From NCBI GenBank assembly GCA_036023115.1, contig JAYKKT010000080.1, positions 7,763,501-7,827,500 of the forward strand: 64,000 bases of DNA, written 5' to 3'. This DNA comes from Brasenia schreberi (taxonomy: Eukaryota > Streptophyta > Magnoliopsida > Nymphaeales > Cabombaceae). This document shows, piece by piece, positions 22,720 to 32,415 of this stretch. The notes below the pieces were generated by a model. It saw only the letters and a list, made by a program, of their open reading frames with translations, did no database searches and was not told the origin of the DNA. How positions within the stretch are numbered: the first letter of the stretch is position 1; every line of letters starts with the position of its first letter. A program made the position numbers and the translations under genes.

Positions 22720-23397
22720 ATGGATAGAAAAAAATTCTTTTATATACTAGCAAAGATAAAAATACCAGGTTATCAAAACAGATATTATACACCATACATA
22801 GATACAGGAGCACAGATAAACATATGTAAGAAAAATTGTTTACCAGAAGAAAAATGGGAAAAGTTAAGAACAGAACTTACAGTAAAAGGATTTAATGGAG
22901 AAGGTAACACAATAAGTTATAAAGCAAGAGATATAGATATACAAATATGGGATAAGATATTAAAGATCAAAGAGATATATACATTTGAGATAGAAGGAAA
23001 AGATATAATCTTAGGACAACCATTTTTAAACAATTATTTACCAATAATCATTACAGAAAAGTATTTATACTTAACAACTCCATGTAGACATAAGATATCA
23101 GCTTTAATTACCAACAATGCAGAAAAATTAGAAGTACCATGGATTAAAGGAGATGATAAGATAACTAAAAAAATGCAAAATAAAAAGATAAATGTTATAA
23201 ACCTACATATTTATCATATAGATCATAAAACTATGATACAAACAAAGTTAGAAAAATTATATTCAGAAAACCCATTAGAATATTGGGATAAACATAAAAC
23301 AACAGTTAAGATAGAATTGATAAATGAAGATAGTATAATTCATCAACCACCATTGAAATATACACTAACAGATTTACCAGATTTGACATGCATATAA
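22720..23397 (+). CDS. Second aspartic protease ORF, running into RT N-terminus
   Basis: 225 residues, starting four bases after the previous stop. 'YIDTGAQINIC' (DTG at 28-30) and 'KDIILGQPFL' (ILG at 97-99) mark a retropepsin-like fold. This is the protease in the normal place just upstream of RT. The C-terminal 60 residues ('HQPPLKYTLTDLPD') match the stretch that leads into RT in related polyproteins. The ORF ends at TAA (23395-23397) overlapping the ATG of the RT ORF by ten bases, so protease and RT homology cross the junction in two frames: either a single-base indel or a frameshift site. Confidence 0.8.
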   Translation: MDRKKFFYILAKIKIPGYQNRYYTPYIDTGAQINICKKNCLPEEKWEKLRTELTVKGFNGEGNTISYKARDIDIQIWDKILKIKEIYTFEIEGKDIILGQPFLNNYLPIIITEKYLYLTTPCRHKISALITNNAEKLEVPWIKGDDKITKKMQNKKINVINLHIYHIDHKTMIQTKLEKLYSENPLEYWDKHKTTVKIELINEDSIIHQPPLKYTLTDLPDLTCI

Positions 23398-24683
23398 AAG
23401 AGTTAATAGAAAACAATTATATACAGAAATCAAATTCAAAACACAGCAGTCCAGCATTTATAGTAGATAAACATTCAGAACAAAAAAGAGGTAAAACCAG
23501 AATGGTTATAGACTATAGAAATTTAAATGCAAAAACCAAAAGTTATAATTATCCTATACCAAACAAAATACTCAAGTTAAAACAGATATCAGGATATAGT
23601 TATTTTAGCAAGTTTGATTGTAAAAGTGGATTTTATCATTTAAAGTTAGAAGACCAATGTAAACATTTAACAGCATTCACAGTACCAAATGGATTTTATG
23701 AATGGAATGTATTACCCTTTGGATATAAAAATGCACCAAGAAGATATCAAAATTTTATGGATCAACAATTTAAGGGACTTAATAATTGTGTGATTTATAT
23801 AGATGATATATTGTTATACTCACATACATATGAAGAACATATACAGTTACTAGAAGCATTTATACATTATGCAGAACAAGCAGGTGTAAGTTTAAGTAAG
23901 AAGAAAGCACAGATATGTAAGAATCAGATAGAATTCTTAGGTATTGAGATAGACAAAGGAGGAATTAAAATGCAAAGTCATATAGTAGAAAAAATAGCAA
24001 ATCATGATGATTGTATAGATACAACAAAGAAATTACAATCCTTTTTAGGATTAGTTAACCAAATAAGAGAATATGTACCAAAGATAGCAAAGTTATGCCT
24101 ACCATTACATAAAAAACTCAGGAAAAATATAGAATATTTATGGAATGAGGAAGACAAGAAATATATAGCAGAAATTAAAGAGGCATGTAAAAATTTACCA
24201 AAGTTAGAATTTCCAGATGAAAATAAACAATTCAAATGGATTATAGAAAGTGATGCAAGTGAATTCAGTTATGGATCAGTGTTGAAATTCAAGTATCAAA
24301 ACTCAAAAACAGAACAGTTATGTAGATATTACTCAAGAACATTTAATGAAACACAAGTTAAGTGGGAAATAAATAGAAAGGAATTACAAGCATGTTACAA
24401 TGCAATTTTACATTTTGAGATTTATGTCGTATTTACAAATTTCATACTTAGAACTGACAATACTCAAGTAGTTTATTGGCTAAAGCATAAATTAGCAGTT
24501 AGTATTACACAAAAATATATCAGAAGGTTAGTTAATGAAATTAATGCTTTTGATTATACTGTTGAATTACTTAAAACTTCAGACAACAAGATAGCAGACA
24601 TTTTATCTAGAAATCCTAAGTTAGGATGTGAAAGTAATGAAGTTGCGGACGTATGTACCAAGTCTCTTCATGAAATCATATAG
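23388..24683 (+). CDS. Caulimovirid reverse transcriptase and RNase H
   Basis: 431 residues. RT blocks are 'MVIDYRNLN' (about 39), 'FSKFDCKSGFYHLKL' (about 73), 'LPFGYKNAPRRYQNFM' (about 109) and the catalytic 'YIDDILLYS' (137-145). RNase H follows with 'WIIESDASEFSYGS' (D289), 'KELQACYNAI' (E332), 'RTDNTQVVYWL' (D357) and 'NKIADILSR' (D404), so all four acidic catalytic positions are present. It would copy the pregenomic RNA to DNA in the capsid. There is no integrase domain after RNase H, which separates it from Ty3 elements. The frame is intact except for the overlap junction at its start. Confidence 0.92.
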   Translation: MHIKELIENNYIQKSNSKHSSPAFIVDKHSEQKRGKTRMVIDYRNLNAKTKSYNYPIPNKILKLKQISGYSYFSKFDCKSGFYHLKLEDQCKHLTAFTVPNGFYEWNVLPFGYKNAPRRYQNFMDQQFKGLNNCVIYIDDILLYSHTYEEHIQLLEAFIHYAEQAGVSLSKKKAQICKNQIEFLGIEIDKGGIKMQSHIVEKIANHDDCIDTTKKLQSFLGLVNQIREYVPKIAKLCLPLHKKLRKNIEYLWNEEDKKYIAEIKEACKNLPKLEFPDENKQFKWIIESDASEFSYGSVLKFKYQNSKTEQLCRYYSRTFNETQVKWEINRKELQACYNAILHFEIYVVFTNFILRTDNTQVVYWLKHKLAVSITQKYIRRLVNEINAFDYTVELLKTSDNKIADILSRNPKLGCESNEVADVCTKSLHEII

Positions 24684-24743
24684 AACATATGTATTGCATA
24701 TATGTTTGAGAATGCAAGATATGTTTAACTTATACATTTGTCA

Positions 24744-25955
24744 ATGCAGGAAGAACCACTTACTTCAGAAGAGTTATTACAACAACAAATAAATGATTTA
24801 AAACTAGAAGTTAAAACTCTCAAAGAAGAGTTATATATTATTAAAGAATATATAGGCACTATGCCAGGGATAATCCCTCAAGCTAACATTCTCAATGCAG
24901 CACACAATGCAAGTCAAAAATTAACGGCTCAACAGACCATTGAGCTACTTAGCCAGGAGATGTGCGAAACAAGTACTTCATCCAACCTACCTAAAGACAT
25001 TACTCAAGACAGCCAACCTAAAGCTAGTCAAAAGACTCAGCCTACCCAAAGATACAAGAATTTAAACTTAGCGGGAAAATTTGAACCCACTAAGCCAACT
25101 ATCAAAGAAATTCCATTTATGCCACCACAACTCCAGACATACACACAGGCTATTCAGACGCAAAAGTCAGCACAATCATATATGACCCAAAAATACTTAT
25201 CTGGTTTACACCAGATTCTGAACCATTTAAACCTAAACCCAAGACAAAAAGAAGTACCTCAAACAGAAGGATATAGTACACAACCCATGCAAGGTTACAA
25301 CAAGTTACTTGCACTACCAAATACCAACCCACGGTTAGTAAAAACCTGTTACACTTATGGCCTAATGCATACACTCTATACAACTACTGGCCTTGAACTT
25401 CAAGAAATCCCAGTTATTTACAAAGCTGTAAAAGCCTATTTAGCAATTACAAAATCAAACCTCATTTATGTCCGATTCTACAACACTTTTGCTGAACTTA
25501 CCCAAACAGATATCCTTGTACCTATTCATGTAGTCAAAATAGGCATAACCAAGTCACTTCTTATACCAGAAACCACCAGTCAACCTGAAATACCCATTGT
25601 TGATTTACCACAATTCATTTTAAACAAAAGAATTTGGAATTTAAGATTGGCCTTCAATGAACTATTGAGCCAATTTACAGAAGAAAGAAATGTATGGTTA
25701 TACCACTCAAACGATTATCAAATAATCTATTCACAAGCAACAACAACTAAACCAGGCAGTCATAAAGAAGTAGCAAAATGGCTACACAGTATGAGCAAGC
25801 CAGAAGAAAGAGCTACTACAAAGGCATTCAAGAGAAGAATTACAACATCAACCAATGAAAAGATCTACTGCAAGGTATTCTCAGACATACCAGAACACTC
25901 ATGCAAAACCTGCAATTCAGAACCAGAGTTAGACTTACAAGTCAAACTGGAGTAA
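24744..25955 (+). CDS. Caulimovirid 3'-terminal ORF, function unknown
   Basis: About 403 residues from ATG 24744 (the frame is open slightly further upstream). The N-terminus is a Glu/Leu/Lys heptad stretch (residues about 5-45, coiled coil likely). A Gln/Pro/Thr-rich linker follows, then a folded-looking domain ('TCYTYGLMHTLYTTTGLEL', 'VYKAVKAYLAI', 'YVRFYNTFAEL'), ending in 'HSCKTCNSEPE' with two closely spaced Cys. By position (after RNase H, before the intergenic promoter) it corresponds to the transactivator/inclusion-body ORF or the second ORF of other caulimovirids. I do not recognise a defining motif and make no functional claim. Confidence 0.7.
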   Translation: MQEEPLTSEELLQQQINDLKLEVKTLKEELYIIKEYIGTMPGIIPQANILNAAHNASQKLTAQQTIELLSQEMCETSTSSNLPKDITQDSQPKASQKTQPTQRYKNLNLAGKFEPTKPTIKEIPFMPPQLQTYTQAIQTQKSAQSYMTQKYLSGLHQILNHLNLNPRQKEVPQTEGYSTQPMQGYNKLLALPNTNPRLVKTCYTYGLMHTLYTTTGLELQEIPVIYKAVKAYLAITKSNLIYVRFYNTFAELTQTDILVPIHVVKIGITKSLLIPETTSQPEIPIVDLPQFILNKRIWNLRLAFNELLSQFTEERNVWLYHSNDYQIIYSQATTTKPGSHKEVAKWLHSMSKPEERATTKAFKRRITTSTNEKIYCKVFSDIPEHSCKTCNSEPELDLQVKLE

Positions 25956-26003
25956 TACGTATAGAAAACGTATAAACCCAGTTATGTAAGAGTCATGTAA
26001 AAG

Positions 26004-26057
26004 TATATACGAGTCAGGTATATACGAGTCATAAAAGAGTCATGTATATACGAGTCA
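26004..26057 (+). repeat. Triple tatatacgagtca repeat in the viral intergenic region
   Basis: Three exact copies of tatatacgagtca at 26004-26016, 26019-26031 and 26045-26057, with variants (agagtcatgta) around them (25988-26075). They lie about 310 bp upstream of the TATA box, where caulimovirid enhancers sit. Confidence 0.85.
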
Positions 26058-26363
26058 GACAAGAGTCATGTACGTGTCAGACACAAAGAAGATATGACAG
26101 TGACAGACAGGGACAGCCACTGAAAAAAGATAGATTCCAAAGTACTCAGAATCACTTTTTAAAAGTTTGAGTCTCGGGGAGCCGACTTTTATAAAGTAGA
26201 TTCCCGACAAGAATTATTCGCCACTCAAAAAAGCAAAAGCAAATTCGACCAGCCACTCAGAAAAGCAGATTCGTCCAGATAAAAGCAGCCACTTAGTCAA
26301 AAGAAGATGCTCCACTCAGAGATTCGCCACTCCGTGGATTCCACACAAAGGCAAGAAGCTTTA

Positions 26364-26373
26364 CTATATAAGG
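26364..26373 (+). promoter_or_regulatory. Pregenomic RNA promoter TATA box (35S-like)
   Basis: ctatataagg, matching the TATA context of caulimovirid pregenomic promoters, in the long intergenic region after the last ORF. CA-rich sequence and the intergenic repeats lie upstream. Confidence 0.75.
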
Positions 26374-26563
26374 AGGAGCTCGGGAGACATCAGGGGGCAT
26401 CGGGAAAATCAGGAGACTCTCTCACCTCACTGACCTCTCTTATGTACTGAGCCTTGTAACCCAAAACTCAACCCATTTCCATTTATTTCACAAGCTATGG
26501 ATGTAACGCTGGAACTCCAGCATGATGCAGAATCACCACTCATTGTAAGTTTCATATTTATGG

Positions 26564-26569
26564 AATAAA
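26564..26569 (+). terminator. Viral polyadenylation signal
   Basis: aataaa about 200 bases after the TATA box. In caulimovirids the poly(A) signal lies a short way past the transcription start, so that the terminally redundant pregenomic RNA passes it once; the spacing fits. Confidence 0.6.
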
Positions 26570-27028
26570 CTTATCTTTCCCAATTCCTGACTCATGTAGT
26601 CTAGTAATGAAGCATGTTCTAGGCTAGTGTAAGATTGATGTTTTCAAAAACATAAATGTTGCGATACAACCCAAGAACGGTTTATCCGTAAGAAATGTTA
26701 AGTATGCATGTGTAAGCATGAAAGTGTGAAGCAAAGTGAAGCATAGTCATGTAAGGAAGAAAGTATGCTACCCAAAAGTCGGAAGCCTGAGATGGTTGTG
26801 GTCCGTTAGGCAGGTGGCCGTTGAGGACAAAAAACCAGTAATGGCAGTAAGTGAGGGGAAACATATGATCAACCAAGCATGTACTGATGTGTGTAACATA
26901 GCTTCTAAACATATGCATATAGATAGATGTTTCAAACTGGGTTATATCAGATAGATGTTTATGTTCAGAAAACTAGATCAAGCATGAACTGAAACCATGT
27001 TAGTTATAGAACGATTCAGGAAAATTAG

Positions 27029-27343
27029 ATGAAACGAGAAGGGATAGGGAAAGACTTCCATAAAAACATGAATACAACATATGAGAAAATGATATGCAAA
27101 ATCCAATCTATCCAACCTGAAATAAGGAAGTTAGAAAACAAAATAAGAAAATTAGAAAGGAAGATAACCAAGTACCAGGAACTCAGTTATCAGACACAAG
27201 AAATTCCACAAGTTATTCAGAAAACACTCACTCCACCCAATATTTATCATGTAAGCAGAGATCCACAAGGTAGGATTGAAAGTGAACTTGCATACCAGAA
27301 ACCAAAACCGATTTCAAGCACATCCCAATCAGGGGACCGATGA
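27029..27343 (+). CDS. Small coiled-coil viral ORF (first ORF after the leader)
   Basis: 104 residues. The region 'KIRKLERKITKYQEL' (about residues 35-60) is a Lys/Glu/Ile/Leu heptad stretch typical of a coiled coil, as in the small virion-associated proteins of badnaviruses and caulimoviruses. It lies 650 bp after the TATA box, so it is the first ORF of the pregenomic RNA. Its stop overlaps another ATG (cgatgaca, 27340), like the stop-start overlaps elsewhere in this virus. The block ends soon after, so the next ORF is truncated here; the capsid ORF at the other end of the block is probably its continuation in the circular genome. Confidence 0.65.
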   Translation: MKREGIGKDFHKNMNTTYEKMICKIQSIQPEIRKLENKIRKLERKITKYQELSYQTQEIPQVIQKTLTPPNIYHVSRDPQGRIESELAYQKPKPISSTSQSGDR

Positions 27344-27503
27344 CACCATCAGCATATGTTACTATCAATATAAACTGGAAAAAGAATCATACATAGCAGA
27401 GAGACTCTCAATTCAACATAATGCATCGTTAATGGGTGAAAAAAAAATATCTAAATCAATGAAGAACTTCCAAAAGAATTACATTTCTAGATCATTCCAG
27501 TAA

Positions 27504-28480
27504 TTCCGATACCGTGGTGTACATTATACTGCACATCCTAATTCATCTTCACATGAATACAACAGAAAATTTGTTTAAACTGAAAAGTTAATTACCTGAT
27601 TCGATGACTGCGGGTTGGTTAAGGTAAAGAAAGTGTTACTTCCTGCAGACCAGCAACAGAATGATTCACGAATATAAACCACATTGCAGTAGCCATCTAG
27701 TCCTGCGCTTCATCTGATGGGCCACAGCTCCAAATCCAATTGATTTGGTTTTGAAGCAATGACAGAACAAAGCAAAGCAAAAGATTATGCACTTCCATAT
27801 AATCTTGTCCCTGAAATGCTGTAGTCGGATTCTTGACCTTCATCTAAACACTAAAGGTTGATGCCCTGGACCCAATGTATCTCGCATCGTAGCTTATAGG
27901 AGGTGAATGCCACTCGAAGTGTTTTTGGATCTGTTGATAAAGTAAAATGCAATCAAATAATAATAGAAACGACAATTTAGAAGATTTATTTCACGATAAA
28001 ACATGAGCTAAATGCTGATATGACACAACGCTAAGCTCAATGGCGACTAAGAATCCATGAAGCCAACCCCATGTAATGTGGGAAAAGGCCAGGGTTTCGG
28101 TTTTGGTGTCTCATTATCATTGCAGCCAAAGAGAATCATGCCAGTGAAGATATCCTGCCTAGCATGTCCCAGATTCAACCATAAGGACGAATAAAGATAC
28201 AGGGTACAATAAACGAGCATCTATCTCCCTCCTATATGTTTTAATATAGTGATTTCTGTAATCACCTGAACATGTGAAAGCTGGCTAAGATATTGTCTGA
28301 AAAGTAATTGCATTTGACTGAAGATCCTGAATAAATCATGCCCATGTGACAGTGTTCTAAAGATTAGAAACAAAAATGAAAATCAATTCAAGAAATTCAA
28401 GATCTATAGGAAGGTATTAGATCTTGTATAGACGTGCAGAATCTATAGGAAGGTAATAATTGTGCGGAATTAATAGGAAG
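27504..28480. other. Spacer, no gene recognised; RTE tail fragment
   Basis: At 28047-28090 there is a decayed RTE 3' end (aatccatgaagccaacccca...gggaaaaggc). A possible short exon lies on the minus strand at about 27651-27594 (acceptor gtctgcag, donor gtaatta), but I cannot link it to any gene. Confidence 0.35.
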
Positions 28481-29666
28481 GTAATTGTACACACCCCAAA
28501 ATAAGATTATTTTCAAACAAAACACCTAGGTTTTAAAAACCATTTTAAAACCAATTTTGAACTTTCAAAACCCTGGAGTTGCAAAGTTTTAAACTTTTGT
28601 CTGAAAATCCTTCAAAATAAAGGTTCTTAAACCCGGGCCAAAACCCAAATTTTGTAAAGCAACTAAATCAAGCAGGTGAAGCCTAATCGAAAAGCAACTC
28701 CAGAACAGGTCAAAAAGCAGAAATTCAGCCCGACCGGATGAAAACAGGGCCAAACGGCAAAAGAAACATCTAAGCCAGAAGCAGACTTCAACCCCGGAAG
28801 GTGAAATACAAAGCCAAAGCACCGATAAAGATGTCAGAAATCCAAGCCCAAGCTTGAAAAATCAGAAATCAGACAAAACGAAGTTTGGAAGGTAAGAAGA
28901 TGGTCGGACAAGAAAGCTAGGAAAAACCCAGCCCAAAACGGAGCACTTCGGAAGCTAGGGCCCGTGCAAAACCGCCCGTCTCAAAACACCAAGAAGGACT
29001 GAAGAAAGAAGATTTTGGATTGGATTTGGACATAAATATCCGAATCCAAACCCAAATAATGTTCGGATCGAATTTGAATCTCAAAACCCAAATCCAAGAT
29101 CCAAACCCAAGACTCACCTCTTGGCCTATAAATAAGACCAAGGGGGTGAAAAAGTTCACGTGAACTGCTTGGGAGCCTTGGGAAGAGAGAGAAAGAGTGG
29201 GTGCAAAAGTCAACATTGGTGGGCTATCGCCATGTGGGCTCAACCAAAGGTGAGGTGGGTTCAAGCCTTGTTAATCAAGACCTAGTTTAGGGCTGCAACA
29301 ACACGAATGCAAATGGTGTGGACATGGGCTGCACAAGGTGGACTCAGGTAAGTCTCTAAACCTAACCCAAACCTAGCCGAGACTTAGCCCACTTCACCTA
29401 ACCAACCTAACCCATCTACCATTAAACCTCACCACTAAACCTAGCCCACTTTACCTAACCGACCTAGCTCATCTAAGCCTAACCCAGCCCCCAACCGACT
29501 CCACTTGACCCAGACCTAAACCGACTCCACTACCTACCCCCAAACCGACTTAACCCCAGCCAACCCTACCACCGACTCCCCGGCATGCATCATGTTGCGC
29601 CCCGACCTGCAACGCCCTAGCCGCGCCTTAGTCGTGCCCTGTCGGCCTGCACCCCCTGATGCGCCT

Positions 29667-29989
29667 TATTGAAGAATATGCTTATCTAGTGTTAGCTTTA
29701 TGTTTCTAGGTATTATTGTACTCGCCCGAAATTGTAAGGATATTTTGGTAATTTTCTATAGTAGGGGTATTTTGGTCATTTTAATCAAATTCCGTTTTAC
29801 AGCTCTCTATATAAGGGCTAGTAGATGTATTAGAGAGAGAGAGAGGTTGTTTTGTAAGAGAGAGGGGAGAAGAGGAGGGGTGGCCTCCATTGGAGGTCCG
29901 CCCCTTCCTTCAATCTCTCATTTTTCCTCCATAATATTATTCTTATTTTGTGCGTTTGATCGCCTGCAATGCATTTCTGAATTACAACA
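29667..29989 (+). repeat. Element A 5' LTR
   Basis: 323 bp. The start is altered (TATTGAAG instead of TGTTGAAG) and the end is ...TTACAACA. TATA-like ctctatataagg near 29808, then a GA-rich stretch. Confidence 0.85.
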
Positions 29990-29995
29990 TGGCAT

Positions 29996-31126
29996 CAGAG
30001 CATGACTTACTTATCGGCTCAAGGTTGTGGAATCAAGTATTTCAAATTTCATTTAAAAGAGCCTTCCAGCCTCAAGAGAAGTCTTCTGATATGGGATGCA
30101 CTCATTCAAATGCAAAGAGCCAAATAGGGATTCCATCGGCAAAGTTTTCTTCTCTCTTGTCAACGGAGTTTCCTTTAGACATTGGAATAACTGATGCTAT
30201 GCATGATGTATTAGCTCTGCTCAAGGCAATGGAGTGTCTGAACAGGTTTTCATGCCATTTGATGTTATATGAAAGACAAAAATTATTCTCTGAAGGAAAA
30301 ACACAGTTTTGATGCCTTTAGAGGTGTTGTTCTTGTTATTCCACAGAATGAGTTCATCAGCAGCAAGCTAACAGAAAAGCTGGAACAGCAAATGCAAGAT
30401 CCATTAGCAATTGATAACAGTTGTCTACCTCCATGGTGTAGCTGGCTAGTGACAGAATGCCCGTTCGTGTTTACTTTTGAAGCAAGAAGGAAGTATTTCC
30501 AAATCTGTGTTTCAGGTCTGTCAAGAAGCATTGAGAGAACTTCAGGACAGCAGATGAGTACCAACAATGTTAATGTTCTGAATGGGAGTCTTCCAAGGAA
30601 AACGTTTTGCGTGCAGCGAAACAATGTAATGACTTCTGCCATGCAGATGATGGATATGCATGCTTGTGAAAAAGCCATTCTTGATGTAGAGTATTCTGAT
30701 GAAGTTGGTACAGGACTTGGTCCAACAATGGAGTTCTATATCCTACTCAGTCAAGAATTTCAGAAATCCAGTTTGGGAATGTGGAGAGAAACAGGTTGCA
30801 AGTCAAGATCTGCAGGAAATGCAGAAAGCTTTCAAGTTGAGGGCCTGATATCATCTCCTTCTGGACTGTTTCCACGGCCTTGGTCATTGAACACCTCAAA
30901 TAGTGTGGACTTCTGTGAAGTGAAAAAAAAAATTGTTCTTATAGGACAGGTAGTGGCAAAGGCACTTCAAGATGGACGAATGCTGGATATACCATTTTCG
31001 GAAGCATTCTTCAAGCTTATCCTTGGCCAGGATCTTGATATATATAACATAAGGTCATTTGATCCTGATCTTGGAAAATCTCTGGAAGAGTTTCACGCTC
31101 TTGAGGTGGTTGCAATAAACATATGA
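29996..31126 (+). pseudogene. Captured HECT E3 ubiquitin ligase fragment (UPL4/UPL3-like)
   Basis: Directly after the primer site, two overlapping frames (to 30312, then from 30269) give the stretch before and into the HECT domain: 'SRLWNQVFQISFKRA', 'LLKAMECLNRFSCHLM', 'SSKLTEKLEQQMQDPLA', 'EYSDEVGTGLGPTMEFY', 'GLFPRPWSLN' and 'VAKALQDGRMLDIPFSEAF'. These match plant UPL3/UPL4-type ligases. The catalytic Cys lobe is absent and one frameshift lies near 30290. The piece reads through without introns over 1.1 kb, as expected of a copied mRNA. It is not a working ligase. Confidence 0.82.
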
Positions 31127-31189
31127 GCTAAAGTTAACATGCGGTGCAGAGAAATTATTGAGCAGTGTGGTTGCATTTGTTGGATAAAT

Positions 31190-31350
31190 CGGTTGTGCAT
31201 TCATTGTGAAGGTAAAAGCATTTATTACATATGGCTGCTCTGCATTCATCATGAAGGTAAGGCATTTATTGCATATAGCTGATGAGCATTTATCGTGAAG
31301 ATATAACATTGATTGCATATAGCTGTTGTGAACTGTTCTTATTCCCAAGA
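31190..31350 (+). repeat. Short repeats shared by elements A and B
   Basis: Three or four imperfect units around gcatttattgcatatagctg (about 45-50 bp apart), ending in gtgaactgttcttattcccaa. Element B has the same block at 39240-39360, with gtgaactattcgtattccta. This internal sharing shows that A and B belong to one family beyond their LTRs. Confidence 0.7.
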
Positions 31351-31459
31351 AAGCATGCACGACTACCTCCTTTATATGGTTGCATATGGCTGCTTTTCTT
31401 TTATTATGAAGGTTATGCATTTATATGGCTGCATTTATCATGGAGTTCGGAAGGCAGGA

Positions 31460-31920
31460 GCTGAAGTTCTAAGGCATGGAGAAAATGGAAGCAAAACAGT
31501 TTCATTCGAACTCAAGAAGCTGCAATTACTAGGATCCAGAACTATTGGCGTGGTTTGTTGATTAAAAGAGATTTTCAGTATCAAAAGTCTGCTGTTGTTA
31601 AAATTCAGAGTAGAGTACGATGTCATACATGTAAGAAAAAAGTTCAATCATTACAGGGCTGCTGCAGTTGTGATCCAGAGATATGCTAGGGGATATATTG
31701 CCAGAACTAAAGTGTTATGTGTCTCTAAGCCAACGGTACAAGTTTTCACAAGGTCAACTTGAAAGTGTTGTCATGCTTCAAAAATGGTGAAGTGTATCTG
31801 TCTGCTGTTTTCTTGAAAGGTCTTCTGTTAAAATTCAAGCACATGTTCGTGGGTGGTGTGCACGCCAAAATATGATAAGGACGAAGTTCTGCATCAGATC
31901 AAATTCACGTTTCGGAACTC
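31460..31920 (+). pseudogene. Captured IQ-motif protein fragment
   Basis: Reading across frames shows repeated IQ-like calmodulin-binding segments: 'IQNYWRGLLIKR', 'AVVKIQSRVRCH', 'AAAVVIQRYARGYIART' and 'VKIQAHVRGWCARQN'. Tandem IQ motifs of this spacing occur in ASPM/abnormal-spindle-like and myosin-like proteins. Frame changes and stops show it is a dead fragment. Which IQ protein it came from is not settled. Confidence 0.6.
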
Positions 31921-32415
31921 ATACTACAAGATAAAGATTGTTTTTCATAAGTTGATGGATCTGTTTAGGATATGTGAAGACCTTGAGAATGTTGAGGGGC
32001 TCCATTTGATATTCAAATTGGTTAAAGGGAAGCTTAAGAGTCCTTCATAAGTTGATGGATCTGTCGTGGTGCTCATTATTGAATGCTGCACATGGAAGTC
32101 GGAATGTGGAACTGTATTTACTGCATGGAAATGGCTGCAGTTATTGGAATAGGCTGGCGGCTGCACGTATTGTGGTGGTTAGCATGTCAAGATTATGGTG
32201 CTTGATGTTTTAACAGAATGTTGAACTGAGAAGAATTGCTGCAGAGGCAATATATGATGATGGACCACGTTCAGCCACGTACATGTCTATATTAGGTTAT
32301 GCAGATGATGAGAATGATGGTTTGCTATATGGATGGTCATGCTGCTGCATTTGAAGATGGCATTGATATTCAGTCTTGCTACTACTATGGTATCTCACTC
32401 TCAACTTGAGGGGGG

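Larger units (their letters stand above)
19411..27345 (+). mobile_element. Endogenous caulimovirid (pararetrovirus), about one genome unit
   Basis: A strongly A-rich plus strand sets this block apart from its neighbours. It carries capsid, movement, protease, RT and RNase H domains, no integrase and no LTR, as expected of family Caulimoviridae. Order: capsid (19474-21381), small acidic ORF, movement plus protease (21483-22715), second protease (22720-23397), RT/RNase H (23388-24683), unknown ORF (24744-25955), intergenic promoter region (25956-27028), small coiled-coil ORF (27029-27343). The left end abuts TA-rich simple repeats; the right end is not sharp. Length about 8 kb, one viral genome. 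Coding frames are almost unbroken, which suggests recent entry. I see no clear initiator-tRNA primer site. Confidence 0.9.

Noticed and set aside
19411..27345. Ty3/gypsy retrotransposon instead of a caulimovirid
   Set aside because: There is no integrase after RNase H, no LTR pair, and a 30K movement domain and a 35S-like promoter region are present.
27594..27651. Possible short minus-strand exon with good splice sites
   Set aside because: Reads 'NTFFTLTNPQSSNQ' in one frame but could not be joined to any neighbouring exon or to the glycosyltransferase family's C-terminus.
29996..31126. Functional HECT ubiquitin ligase gene
   Set aside because: It lacks the catalytic lobe, carries a frameshift, and lies between retroelement LTRs directly after a primer-binding site.
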